Assembly (NCBI GenBank): GCA_036556985.1
Contig: DATBIK010000094.1
Span: 1 to 11,448 of the forward strand
Direction of reading: 5' to 3'
DNA length: 11,448 nucleotides
Source of the DNA: JAPSGM01 sp036556985
GTDB lineage: Bacteria; Chloroflexota; Limnocylindria; QHBO01
Made by a program: the position numbers and the translations under genes. This document shows positions 1-6,688 of the stretch, piece by piece (position 1 is the stretch's first letter; each line of letters opens with the position of its first letter). Under the pieces are notes generated by a model. That model did not search any database. It worked only from the letters and a program-made list of their open reading frames with translations, and had not been told where the DNA came from.

Positions 1-462
1 CGGCAGGACGGCTGGGCCATGCCCGACCTCGTCATCGTCGACGGCGGCAAGGGGCAGCTCTCCGCCGCGCTCGGGGCGATGACCGAGCTGGGCATGGCGG
101 ACGTGCCGCTGGCCGGCCTGGCGAAGCGCTTCGAGGAGCTCTACGTCCCCGGCCGGTCCGATTCGATCGTGCTGCCGCGGCGCTCGCAGGCGCTGTACCT
201 CGTCCAGCGCATCCGCGACGAGGCGCATCGGTTCGCGATCACCTACCACCGCGCCGTCCGGGGCAAGCGTGCCCTGGCCAGCGTATTCGACGAGGTGCCC
301 GGCATCGGTCCGGCGCGGAAGAAGGCGCTCCTCAAGCGCTTCGGCAGCGTGCGACGCATCCGTGAGGCGAGCGTCGACGAGCTGGCCGCGACCCCCGGCG
401 TGGGCCGCGCCGCGGCCGAGCGGCTGAAGGCGCACCTCGCCCGGGAGGGGATGCTGGCCTGA
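1..462 (+). CDS. uvrC: UvrABC excinuclease subunit C, C-terminal part (5' truncated by window edge)
   Basis: UvrC makes the dual incisions flanking UvrB-bound lesions in nucleotide excision repair. The reading frame is open from base 1, so the gene begins upstream of the window and only the last 153 residues are visible. The fragment holds the end of the RNase H-like endonuclease domain: DGGKGQ (fragment residues 14-19) and RDEAHRF (72-78) carry the conserved Asp and His that belong to the 5'-incision active site in the family. It is followed by a tandem helix-hairpin-helix region (about 95-150; PGIGPARKKALLKRFG, then TPGVGRAAAERL), which binds DNA near the junction. The stop is TGA at 460-462. 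The match is unmistakable. In Actinomycetota uvrC usually sits directly before rapZ; here secD follows. Confidence 0.97.
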   Translation, partial: RQDGWAMPDLVIVDGGKGQLSAALGAMTELGMADVPLAGLAKRFEELYVPGRSDSIVLPRRSQALYLVQRIRDEAHRFAITYHRAVRGKRALASVFDEVPGIGPARKKALLKRFGSVRRIREASVDELAATPGVGRAAAERLKAHLAREGMLA

Positions 463-474
463 CCGGACGGCGCG

Positions 475-504
475 TTGCGACCGGCCGCTGCGGGCACCTA
501 TAAT
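475..504 (+). promoter_or_regulatory. Predicted sigma70-type promoter of secD-secF
   Basis: TTGCGA at 475-480 (four of six matches to TTGACA) is followed by an 18-nt spacer and a perfect TATAAT at 499-504. A perfect TATAAT is rare in sequence this GC-rich, and it lies just after the uvrC stop. The transcript would start near 511-512, giving a leader of about 100 nt before the secD ATG. This supports secDF as a transcription unit separate from uvrC. It is seen in sequence only; activity is inferred. Confidence 0.75.
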
Positions 505-515
505 TCCGCGGCCGC

Positions 516-529
516 CGCCGTGAGCGGCG
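516..529 (+). other. Small hairpin at the predicted 5' end of the secD mRNA
   Basis: CGCCG (516-520), loop TGAG, CGGCG (525-529) forms a perfect 5-bp GC stem a few bases after the predicted start site. It is nested in an outer AATTC (502-506)/GAATT (529-533) dyad that overlaps the -10. There is no U-run, so it is not a terminator. It may stabilise the 5' end or may be chance in GC-rich DNA. Confidence 0.35.
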
Positions 530-592
530 AATTTCGTGTCTGCGGCTCCCACGCGCCCGAGCGCACCGCCGCGACCCGACCGTGGCCCACCG

Positions 593-598
593 AAAGGA
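593..598 (+). promoter_or_regulatory. Candidate Shine-Dalgarno for secD
   Basis: AAAGGA lies 15 nt before the ATG at 614. The spacing is longer than ideal, but it is the only purine-rich SD-like element in the leader. It favours ATG 614 over the upstream in-frame GTG at 536, which has none. Confidence 0.45.
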
Positions 599-613
599 CG
601 TACCGGCCGAAGC

Positions 614-1927
614 ATGACCTGGCGCCGCATCGCCCCGTGGGTGATCCTCGTCACCCTCCTCCTGGCGATCTACATCGACCTCCCGCGCGCGTGGCTGCCC
701 GCCGGGGCACCCGGATCCGACCTGCGCACCGTGCTGGGTCTCGACCTCCAGGGAGGGATCCGGGTCACGCTCGCCGTCCAGCCCCAGCCGGGCGAGGAGG
801 TGAGCGATCAGCAGCTGAGCACGGCGCGCGACATCATCGAGCGTCGCGTGGGCGGCATCGGCGTGTCGGAGCCGCAGGTCCGCACCGAGATCGCCGGCGA
901 CGGGACGCGGCGGATCGTGGTCGAGGTGCCGGGCGTCAGCAACGAGCAACAGGTCCGCGACCTCGTCGGCTCCACCGGACAGCTCCAGTTCCTCGACCCG
1001 CAGGGCCAGACCCTGCAGGAGGACCAGAACGTCCGCGACCTCATCGCGAACGGGACGATCCGCGTCCTCTTCGACGGCGGCAGCATCGACGCCACCAGCG
1101 TGGCGCCCAGCTCCGGGACCGGGGAGCTCGGCGTCCAGTTCGTCCTCACCGGCGGCGCGGCGGACACCTGGTGCCAGTTCACGACCGCGAACGTGAGCCG
1201 CCAGGGACCGATCGCGCTGGACGGCATCGTCTACACCGTGCCGACCATCCAGGGCCCGATCTGCGGCGGCCAGACGGTGATCACCGTGGGCACCGGGGAG
1301 GCGGCACAGACCGAGCAGGAGAGCCTGTACAACACGCTCCGCTTCGGCGCGCTGCCGGTCTCCCTTCAGGAGCAGGGCGTGGACACCGTCGCCCCCACGC
1401 TCGGCGCCGACTTCCTGGCCCAGGCGCTCGTCGCCGGCGGCATCGGCCTCATCCTCGTGCTCGTCTTCATGATCGCGTTCTACCGGATGCCGGGTGTCAT
1501 CGCGTCGATGGCGCTGATCTTCTACACGCTCGTCGTGTACGCGATCTTCCGGCTCATCGGCGTGACGCTGACGCTCGCCGGAGTGGCGGCCTTCATCCTC
1601 TCCATCGGCATGGCGGTCGACGCCAACATCCTCATCTTCGAGCGGATGAAGGAGGAGATCCGGGCGGGCAAGACGCTCGTGCCCGCCATCGAGGCCGGCT
1701 TCAACCGCGCCTGGTCGAGCATCCTCGACTCGAACGTGTCGTCGATCCTCGTCGCCGCCTGGCTGTACTGGCAGGGCACGAACGTGGTCCGCGGCTTTGC
1801 GCTCGTGCTGATCATCGGCGTGCTCGTCTCGATGTTCTCCGCCATCGTGCTGACCCGCACCGCGCTGCGCTACATCGTCCGCACCGACTGGGGCCGGCGG
1901 ATCGAGCTCTACCACGTGGAGCGCTGA
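614..1927 (+). CDS. secD: Protein translocase subunit SecD
   Basis: SecD is a membrane protein that, with SecF, uses the proton-motive force to pull translocating proteins out of SecYEG on the outer face. The product is 437 aa from ATG 614. TM1 spans about residues 6-21. The GLDLQGG motif (42-48) opens the extracytoplasmic P1 region, which runs to about residue 265. TM helices 2-6 fill the C-terminal third and carry the signature AVDANILIFERMKEE (334-348). It is shorter than E. coli SecD (615 aa), as in many Gram-positive-like bacteria. An in-frame GTG at 536 would add 26 Pro/Arg-rich residues in front of TM1; I reject it because it has no SD and ATG 614 gives the normal N-terminus. The only two cysteines (187 and 217) are both in the extracytoplasmic domain. 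secF starts 3 nt after the stop. Confidence 0.95.
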   Translation: MTWRRIAPWVILVTLLLAIYIDLPRAWLPAGAPGSDLRTVLGLDLQGGIRVTLAVQPQPGEEVSDQQLSTARDIIERRVGGIGVSEPQVRTEIAGDGTRRIVVEVPGVSNEQQVRDLVGSTGQLQFLDPQGQTLQEDQNVRDLIANGTIRVLFDGGSIDATSVAPSSGTGELGVQFVLTGGAADTWCQFTTANVSRQGPIALDGIVYTVPTIQGPICGGQTVITVGTGEAAQTEQESLYNTLRFGALPVSLQEQGVDTVAPTLGADFLAQALVAGGIGLILVLVFMIAFYRMPGVIASMALIFYTLVVYAIFRLIGVTLTLAGVAAFILSIGMAVDANILIFERMKEEIRAGKTLVPAIEAGFNRAWSSILDSNVSSILVAAWLYWQGTNVVRGFALVLIIGVLVSMFSAIVLTRTALRYIVRTDWGRRIELYHVER

Positions 1928-1930
1928 GGG

Positions 1931-3031
1931 ATGCTCGACATCGTCGGCAAGCGCCGCTGGTACTTCCTCTTCAGCGCGCTCATCACCGTCCCGGGCCTCA
2001 TCTTCATCGCGCTCGGCGGGCTGAAGCCCTCGGTCGACTTCACCGGCGGCACGGTCTGGCAGGTGCGCTACGCCGATGCCCCGACCGCCGACGAGGTGCA
2101 GCAGGCGCTCGTCGAGCTCGGCCACCCGGACGCGACGGTTCGCGAGGTCGGCGACGGCTTCCTCGAGATCCGGACCGAGCCGATCGGGCTCGCCCCACCG
2201 CCGACGCCCATCCCCAGCCCCATCGGCTCGGCCGCGGCCGGGACACCCGCGCCGTCCGGTGCCGTCGGTAGCGTGGAGCCCTCGGCGAGTGCCTCACCCA
2301 CGCCGACCGCGAGCCCAACCCCGACGATCGAACCGACCGGCGGCGCGAGCCCGAGCCCGATCCCGAACCTGGAGGGGACCGAGTTCGACGACCTCCAGCG
2401 CGAGCTGGTGGCCCGCTTCGGCGACGGCACGCCGCGCAGCGTGACGACCGTCGGCCCGCTCATCGGCTCCGAGCTCATCCGCTCGTCGATCATCCTCATC
2501 GGCATCGGCGAGCTCTTCATCCTTGCCTACCTGTGGATCCGGTTCGGGTTCCGCTTCGGCACGGCTGCCATCGTGGCGCTGCTCCACGACGTCATCGTGG
2601 TGGTCGGCATCTTCGCCATCCTCGGCTACTTCTTCGGCGTGGAGTTCGACGCCCTGTTCGTGACCGCACTGCTGACCATCATCGGCTTCAGCGTCCACGA
2701 CACGATCGTCGTCTTCGACCGGATCCGCGAGAACCGCATCCGCCACGCCGGGGAGCCGTTCGGCGCGATCGTGAACCACTCGATCCTCCAGACCCTCGGC
2801 CGCTCGATCAACACCTCGGTGACGGTGGTGGTGACGCTCGCGGCGCTGCTCCTGCTCGGGCCGGCCACGATCCGAACGTTCACGCTGGCGCTGCTCATCG
2901 GCATCGTGAGCGGGACGTACTCGTCGATCTTCAACGCCAGCCAGCTGCTCGTGGCCTGGTACGAGTGGGACGCGGCCCGCAAGTCGCGTGACACGACCTC
3001 GCCGCGCCGGGTGAAGCCGCTCAGCCGATAA
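1931..3031 (+). CDS. secF: Protein translocase subunit SecF with Pro/Ser/Thr-rich insert
   Basis: SecF is the partner of SecD in the RND-like SecDF complex that drives late steps of Sec export. The 366-aa protein has TM1 (about 10-28) and the family motif VDFTGGT (35-41). An extracytoplasmic P4 domain is followed by TM2-6, with VGPLIGSEL (174-182) entering TM2 and the diagnostic GFSVHDTIVVFDRIRENR (252-269). Residues 87-148 are an unusual linker rich in Pro, Ser, Thr, Ala and Gly, inserted in the middle of the P4 domain; most SecF proteins have only a short loop there. The ATG at 1931 has GGAG at 1918-1921, 9 nt away, and sits 3 nt after the secD stop, so the two genes are co-translated. There are no cysteines. 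Identity is certain; the role of the linker is unknown. Confidence 0.96.
   Translation: MLDIVGKRRWYFLFSALITVPGLIFIALGGLKPSVDFTGGTVWQVRYADAPTADEVQQALVELGHPDATVREVGDGFLEIRTEPIGLAPPPTPIPSPIGSAAAGTPAPSGAVGSVEPSASASPTPTASPTPTIEPTGGASPSPIPNLEGTEFDDLQRELVARFGDGTPRSVTTVGPLIGSELIRSSIILIGIGELFILAYLWIRFGFRFGTAAIVALLHDVIVVVGIFAILGYFFGVEFDALFVTALLTIIGFSVHDTIVVFDRIRENRIRHAGEPFGAIVNHSILQTLGRSINTSVTVVVTLAALLLLGPATIRTFTLALLIGIVSGTYSSIFNASQLLVAWYEWDAARKSRDTTSPRRVKPLSR
2189..2374 (+). repeat. Low-complexity Pro/Ser/Thr linker region inside secF
   Basis: This stretch encodes SecF residues 87-148, built from imperfect PTP/PSP units (for example SASPTPTASPTPT). It resembles the flexible extracytoplasmic linkers of cell-surface proteins in high-GC bacteria. 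It stays in frame and the flanking P4 segments (about 42-84 and 149-173) look normal, so it is an expansion rather than damage. Confidence 0.8.
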
Positions 3032-3064
3032 CGAATCGGTAAGCGGCGGGTACGCCGTCGCCGG

Positions 3065-3070
3065 TACGAT
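3065..3070 (+). promoter_or_regulatory. Candidate -10 element for recJ-pyrF
   Basis: TACGAT fits TANNNT and lies in the 37-nt gap after secF, overlapping the first two bases of the annotated recJ ATG. No convincing -35 is visible. A start site about 7 nt downstream would fall at the in-frame GTG at 3078, suggesting a leaderless recJ message. This is weak evidence; read-through from secF is the alternative. Confidence 0.35.
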
Positions 3071-4853
3071 GGCCGGCGTGATCGCCCCGAGCCTCGAGTG
3101 GCTCCTGCCCCAGCCCGTGGCCGACCCGCCGTCCTTCGCAGGCTTCGGCCGCCCCGTGGCGACCCTGCTGGCGCGGCGCGGGTTCCGCGACGAGGCCGCG
3201 CTGGCGGCCTTCCTCCATGGCGGCGAGGCGGCCCTGCACGACACCTCCCTCATGGCCGACGCCGACCGCGCTCTCGACCGCATCGAGCGGGCGATCGACG
3301 GCGGGGAACGGATCGCCATCTGGGGCGACTACGACGCCGATGGCATGACGTCCGTCGCGATCTGGTCGGTCGCCCTCCGCGCCCTTGGCGCCGAGGCGGT
3401 GCGCCACGTGCCCTCGCGGCTGGCGGAGGGGTACGGGCTGTCGGTCGCCGGGCTCGAGCGCCTGGCCGCGGCGGGCGTGACGCTGGTGGTGACCTGCGAC
3501 TGCGGCGTGGGCAACGTGGCCGAGGTCGCCCACGCCACCCGCCTGGGGCTCGATGTCATCGTCACCGACCACCACCTTCCCTCCGGCGCGCTGCCCGACG
3601 CGGTGGCTGTCGTCGACCCGCACCGCCCGGACTGCGCGTATCCCGACGCCGACCTGACCGGCGCCGGCCTCTCCTTCAAGCTGGCCTCCGCGCTCCTCGC
3701 CCGCCGCGGGGCGGCGGCGCCGGACCTGGCCGGGCTGGCGGCGATCGGCACGATCGCGGACATGGCGCCGATGACGGGGGAGAGCCGCGCCATCGTGAGC
3801 CTGGGGCTGGCCGAGCTGGCGACGACGACGCGCGCGGGGCTCCGCGCGCTCCTGGCGCGCGCGGCCGAGCATCCCGAGGCACCCACCGCGCGGGACCTCG
3901 CCTTCGGCGTCGCGCCACGGATCAACGCCGCAGGCCGCGTCGACGACGCCGAGCTCGCCATCCGGCTCCTCCTCGAGGGAGAGCCGGCCGTCGCGGAGCG
4001 GCTCGCCGAGGAGCTCGAGGCCGTCGGGGCGCGTCGCCGCGAGCTGACGACAGCCGCGCTGGAGGAGGCGCAGCGCCAGGTGGACGGCCTCCCCGGCGAG
4101 ATGCCGCTCCTCGTCCGCGGCGACGCGTGGGCGCCGGGCATCATCGGCCTCGTTGCCGGCCGGCTGTGCGAGGCCCTGGCCCGGCCGGTCGCCGCCGTGG
4201 CGCTGGTCGGCGACGAGCTGCGTGGCTCGGTCCGCGCGCCGGCCGACTTCCACGTCGCGCTGGCCCTGGCCGAGTGCGCGGCGCACCTCACCAAGCGTGG
4301 CGGCCACGCCGGGGCAGGCGGCTTCAGCCTGCGTCCCGAGGCCTGGGAGGGATTCGCGGCGGCGTTCGCGGCGCTGGCCCGCCCCTTCCCGACGGACCAC
4401 GCGGCGGAGCCGGAGCGCGCCGGCCGGATCGCCGTCGACCTCGTGCTGCCGGCCGCCTACCTTGGCTGGCCACTGGCCGCGGAGATCGACCGGCTGGCGC
4501 CGTTCGGGCCGGGCCACGCGGAGCCGGTCCTGGCCGTGACCGGGCTGCGCGTCGGGGAGGCGCGTCGCGTCGGCGCGGACGGCGGCCACGTCTCGCTCCG
4601 CATGCTCCGCGGCGCGGAGAGCTTCGACGCCATCGCCTTCGGCGTGCCGCCGGATCGCCCCCTGCCCGAGGAGGGGAGCCGCCTCGACCTGGTCGGCACC
4701 CTGGCACGCGACACGTTCGGCGGCGTGCCGCGTCTCCGCATCCGGACGCTCGACTACGCGCACGCCGAGGCGAGCCCGATCGCCACGCGTCGGGCGGTCC
4801 ACGCCGATTCGGCATCCGCGCCAGCGGCGGCCGCGGCCGGCGCCCCGCGGTGA
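3069..4853 (+). CDS. recJ: Single-stranded-DNA-specific 5'-3' exonuclease RecJ
   Basis: RecJ is a Mn/Mg-dependent DHH-superfamily exonuclease that degrades 5'-ended single strands in recombination, mismatch and base-excision repair. The 594-aa product has the DHH domain metal motifs DYDADG (87-92), TCDCGVGN (142-149) and TDHH (166-169), then RINAAGR (284-290). The DHHA1 domain includes GDAWAPGIIGLVAGR (351-365) and the substrate-binding GGHAGAGGF (411-419). A C-terminal OB-like region starts around APFGPGHAEP (477-486). All key residues are present and the length is normal. The Ala-rich last 15 residues look like a dispensable tail. The start is uncertain between ATG 3069 and GTG 3078 (three residues shorter); neither has a strong SD. 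The stop overlaps the pyrF start as GTGA, so the two are translationally coupled. Confidence 0.95.
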   Translation: MAGVIAPSLEWLLPQPVADPPSFAGFGRPVATLLARRGFRDEAALAAFLHGGEAALHDTSLMADADRALDRIERAIDGGERIAIWGDYDADGMTSVAIWSVALRALGAEAVRHVPSRLAEGYGLSVAGLERLAAAGVTLVVTCDCGVGNVAEVAHATRLGLDVIVTDHHLPSGALPDAVAVVDPHRPDCAYPDADLTGAGLSFKLASALLARRGAAAPDLAGLAAIGTIADMAPMTGESRAIVSLGLAELATTTRAGLRALLARAAEHPEAPTARDLAFGVAPRINAAGRVDDAELAIRLLLEGEPAVAERLAEELEAVGARRRELTTAALEEAQRQVDGLPGEMPLLVRGDAWAPGIIGLVAGRLCEALARPVAAVALVGDELRGSVRAPADFHVALALAECAAHLTKRGGHAGAGGFSLRPEAWEGFAAAFAALARPFPTDHAAEPERAGRIAVDLVLPAAYLGWPLAAEIDRLAPFGPGHAEPVLAVTGLRVGEARRVGADGGHVSLRMLRGAESFDAIAFGVPPDRPLPEEGSRLDLVGTLARDTFGGVPRLRIRTLDYAHAEASPIATRRAVHADSASAPAAAAAGAPR

Positions 4854-5671
4854 CGCCCCTCGAGCGGCTGCGCGCTCGCGTCGACCGGCTCGGCGCGCCG
4901 CTGTGCCTCGGCATCGACCCGCACCCCGACCACCTGCCCGCGCGGCTGCCCACCGGGGTGGAGGGCGTCGAGGCGTTCGCGCGCGGGCTCGTCGAGGCGG
5001 CGGCGGACGAGGCGGTGGCGATCAAGGTCAACGTCGCCTTCTTCGAGGCGTTCGGCAGCCGTGGCTGGGCGGCGCTCGAGCGCCTGCGGGCCGACGTCCC
5101 CGCCGACCACGTCCTCATCCTCGACGCGAAGCGCGGCGACGTGCCGGCCACGGCCGAGCGCTACGCGGCGGGTCTGCTCGGCCACCTGGCAGCGGACGGC
5201 GTCACGCTGTCACCCTACCTCGGGGAGGACGCCATCGAGCCGTTCCGCGCCTTCGGCGACCGCCTGCTGTACATCCTGGCCCGGACCTCGAACCCGGGAG
5301 CGGGCACGCTCCAGGACCTCGCCGTGGCCGGCGGCACGACGCTCACCGAGCGGGTGGCGCGCTGGGTCGCCGCGCGCTGGCCGGAGCCGGAGGTGGGCCT
5401 GGTGGTGGGGGCCACCGCGCCCGACGAGCTCGTCGCCCTGCGCGCGGCGGTCGCCGAACCCGCGTTCCTGGTCCCCGGTGTCGGCGCCCAGGGCGGCGAC
5501 CTCGCGGCCGCGGTCCGCGCCTGCCACGGGACGCGCGCGCCGGGCATCGTGAACGTCTCGCGCGCGATTGGAGGGGCCTCGGCCGGTGACGACTGGCAGC
5601 CTGCCGCGGCCGCGGCGGCCCGGTCGTGGCGCGCGAGGATGGTGGAGGCGGGTGCTACACTGGCCGGGTAG
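4850..5671 (+). CDS. pyrF: Orotidine 5'-phosphate decarboxylase (type 2)
   Basis: PyrF converts OMP to UMP, the last step of de novo pyrimidine synthesis, in the cytosol. The 273-aa product has the TIM-barrel features of the type 2 (about 270-aa) subfamily: GIDPHPDHLP near the N-terminus (21-30), IKVNVAFFEAFG (58-69), the catalytic DAKRGD (92-97), SPYLGEDAIEPF (121-132) and the phosphate-binding PGVGAQGGD (209-217). The frame stays open far upstream through recJ, but that part is an out-of-frame shadow. The start is GTG 4850, which overlaps the recJ stop by 4 nt and has no SD, so initiation probably depends on ribosomes finishing recJ. No other pyrimidine gene is in the window. The last codons contain the candidate tatA promoter. 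Confidence 0.95.
   Translation: MTPLERLRARVDRLGAPLCLGIDPHPDHLPARLPTGVEGVEAFARGLVEAAADEAVAIKVNVAFFEAFGSRGWAALERLRADVPADHVLILDAKRGDVPATAERYAAGLLGHLAADGVTLSPYLGEDAIEPFRAFGDRLLYILARTSNPGAGTLQDLAVAGGTTLTERVARWVAARWPEPEVGLVVGATAPDELVALRAAVAEPAFLVPGVGAQGGDLAAAVRACHGTRAPGIVNVSRAIGGASAGDDWQPAAAAAARSWRARMVEAGATLAG
5653..5661 (+). promoter_or_regulatory. Candidate extended -10 promoter for tatA-tatC-deacetylase
   Basis: TGC followed by TACACT (5656-5661) fits an extended -10 (TGnTANNNT). It lies inside the last codons of pyrF. No good -35 is present, which extended -10 promoters tolerate. Transcription would start near 5668, giving a leader of about 55 nt. The CTACACT core resembles the CTATACT before rapZ. 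Confidence 0.5.
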
Positions 5672-5685
5672 CCTGCGAACGAACC

Positions 5686-5701
5686 GACGCCCACCGGCGT
5701 C
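5686..5701 (+). other. Hairpin in the tatA leader
   Basis: GACGCC (5686-5691), loop CACC, GGCGTC (5696-5701) is a perfect 6-bp stem with a tetraloop. It lies between the predicted start site and the tatA SD. It has no U-run, so it is not an intrinsic terminator. It could stabilise the leader or bind a protein. Confidence 0.45.
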
Positions 5702-5707
5702 CCGCAC

Positions 5708-5712
5708 GAGGA
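5708..5712 (+). promoter_or_regulatory. Shine-Dalgarno of tatA
   Basis: GAGGA lies 11 nt before ATG 5724. It fixes the tatA start there rather than at the upstream in-frame start inside pyrF. Confidence 0.6.
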
Positions 5713-5723
5713 TTGGCGCACGC

Positions 5724-5924
5724 ATGGGACCCATCGGCTGGCCTGAGCTCATCATCCTTCTCGTCGTCGTCCTGATCGTGTTCGGGCCCGGCAAGCTGCC
5801 GGACATCGGCAACGCGATCGGGCGCGGCGTGCGCGAGTTCCGGAAGGCGTCGAACGACCTCGAGGAGTCGATCCGCGGCGACTCGAAGCCGGCCGCCAGC
5901 TCCGACCGCTCCGAGAGCAAGTAG
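5724..5924 (+). CDS. tatA: Sec-independent (twin-arginine) translocase subunit TatA
   Basis: TatA oligomerises at TatC to form the transport-competent complex that moves folded twin-arginine substrates across the membrane. The 66-aa product has the classic layout. A short N-terminus with WPELIIL leads into one TM helix (about 8-20). The hinge FGPGKLP (20-26) is followed by an amphipathic helix (about 27-50) and a charged, disordered tail. The start at ATG 5724 is supported by GAGGA 11 nt upstream and by the fit to the family N-terminus; the open frame extends further upstream only as a shadow of pyrF. tatC follows after 48 nt. No tatB-like gene is present, so this TatA may serve both roles, as in other TatAC systems. 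Confidence 0.95.
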   Translation: MGPIGWPELIILLVVVLIVFGPGKLPDIGNAIGRGVREFRKASNDLEESIRGDSKPAASSDRSESK

Positions 5925-5972
5925 CGCCCCGGCCGCCCGGCCGCGGCATCGGGACGACCCCGTGACCGAGCG

Positions 5973-6683
5973 GTGAGCGACGAACCAGCGACGATGACGC
6001 TGGTGGAGCACCTCGACGAGCTCCGCCGCCGCCTCATCGTCATCGTCATCTCGGTCCTGGCCTGCGCCGTGGTCGGCTTCATCCTGTCGCGCCCGGTCCT
6101 CGACCTGCTCCGGACCCCCCTCCCCGAGGGCCAGGACACGCTCATCTTCCTCTCGCCGGCCGATGCATTCGCCGCGCAGCTGAAGATCGCCGGCTTCCTC
6201 GGCATCGCGTTCGCCATGCCGGTCATCCTCTTCCACGTCTGGCGCTTCGTGACGCCCGGCCTGCTGCCGAACGAGCGGCGCTACGTGTGGCCGGTCATGC
6301 TCGCCGCGCTCGCGCTCTTCGTCCTCGGCGTGGTGATCGGCTTCGTCGTCATCCCGTACGCGCTGAACTTCCTGCTCGGCTTCGCCGGTCCGGGCCTGGA
6401 GCCGGCGCTGACGGTGGACGGCTACATCGGCTTCGTCACGACCATGATGCTCGCCTTCGGCATCGTCCTCGAGTTCCCGATCCTGCTCGTGGGACTCGCC
6501 AAGGTAGGGATCCTCAGCCACCGACGACTCGCCGCGCAGCGGCGCTGGGCGCTGCTGGCGATCGTCCTGTTCGCGATCGTCCTCACCCCCGGCGGCGACC
6601 CCATCTCGCCGCTGATCCTGTCCGGCGTGATGTTCCTCCTCTTCGAGGGCTCGCTGCTCGTCATCCGGCTCATCCGGCGCTGA
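5973..6683 (+). CDS. tatC: Sec-independent (twin-arginine) translocase subunit TatC
   Basis: TatC is the six-helix membrane receptor that binds the twin-arginine signal peptide and recruits TatA. The 236-aa product begins with the conserved cytoplasmic HLDELRRRL (13-21) and has six hydrophobic segments. The first-loop motif SPADAFAAQLK (61-71) and FVTPGLLPNERR (92-103), with the conserved Pro and Glu, are both present. The last helices include LTPGGDPISPLIL (204-216). Length is slightly below the E. coli protein (258 aa), which is usual. The start GTG 5973 is preferred for length, but ATG 5994 (MTLVEHL) would also leave all motifs intact. No strong SD is visible before either. The next gene starts 5 nt after the stop. 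Confidence 0.95.
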   Translation: MSDEPATMTLVEHLDELRRRLIVIVISVLACAVVGFILSRPVLDLLRTPLPEGQDTLIFLSPADAFAAQLKIAGFLGIAFAMPVILFHVWRFVTPGLLPNERRYVWPVMLAALALFVLGVVIGFVVIPYALNFLLGFAGPGLEPALTVDGYIGFVTTMMLAFGIVLEFPILLVGLAKVGILSHRRLAAQRRWALLAIVLFAIVLTPGGDPISPLILSGVMFLLFEGSLLVIRLIRR

Positions 6684-6688
6684 GGCCG

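Noticed and set aside
536..613. GTG 536 as an alternative secD start
   Set aside because: It adds a Pro/Arg-rich stretch before TM1 that is not typical of SecD, and no SD precedes it.
582..617. Eleven-codon upstream frame (GTG 582) whose TGA overlaps the secD ATG as ATGA
   Set aside because: It has no SD, the peptide has no hydrophobic or arrest-like sequence, and such short frames are frequent by chance. Interesting only if conserved in relatives.
332..2125. Long open frame on the minus strand opposite uvrC end, secD and secF
   Set aside because: The translation is Asp/Arg/His-rich with no recognisable domain and no conserved motif. It is the expected shadow of GC-rich codon use on the opposite strand.
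475..2271. 598-codon plus-strand frame across secD and the start of secF
   Set aside because: Arg/Pro/His-rich shadow in another frame; secD and secF occupy the same bases with clear family motifs.
3032..3068. Possible terminator between secF and recJ
   Set aside because: No stable hairpin followed by a T-run is present; no intrinsic terminator is visible anywhere in the window, so termination may be Rho-dependent or occur outside.
3021..4802. Long minus-strand open frame opposite recJ
   Set aside because: Same shadow signature; the plus strand has an intact RecJ with all catalytic motifs over the same bases.
3098..5671. 857-codon plus-strand frame that looks like a large N-terminal fusion to PyrF
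   Set aside because: The first 584 codons are an out-of-frame reading of recJ. PyrF similarity begins only at GTG 4850, which overlaps the recJ stop in the usual GTGA fashion.
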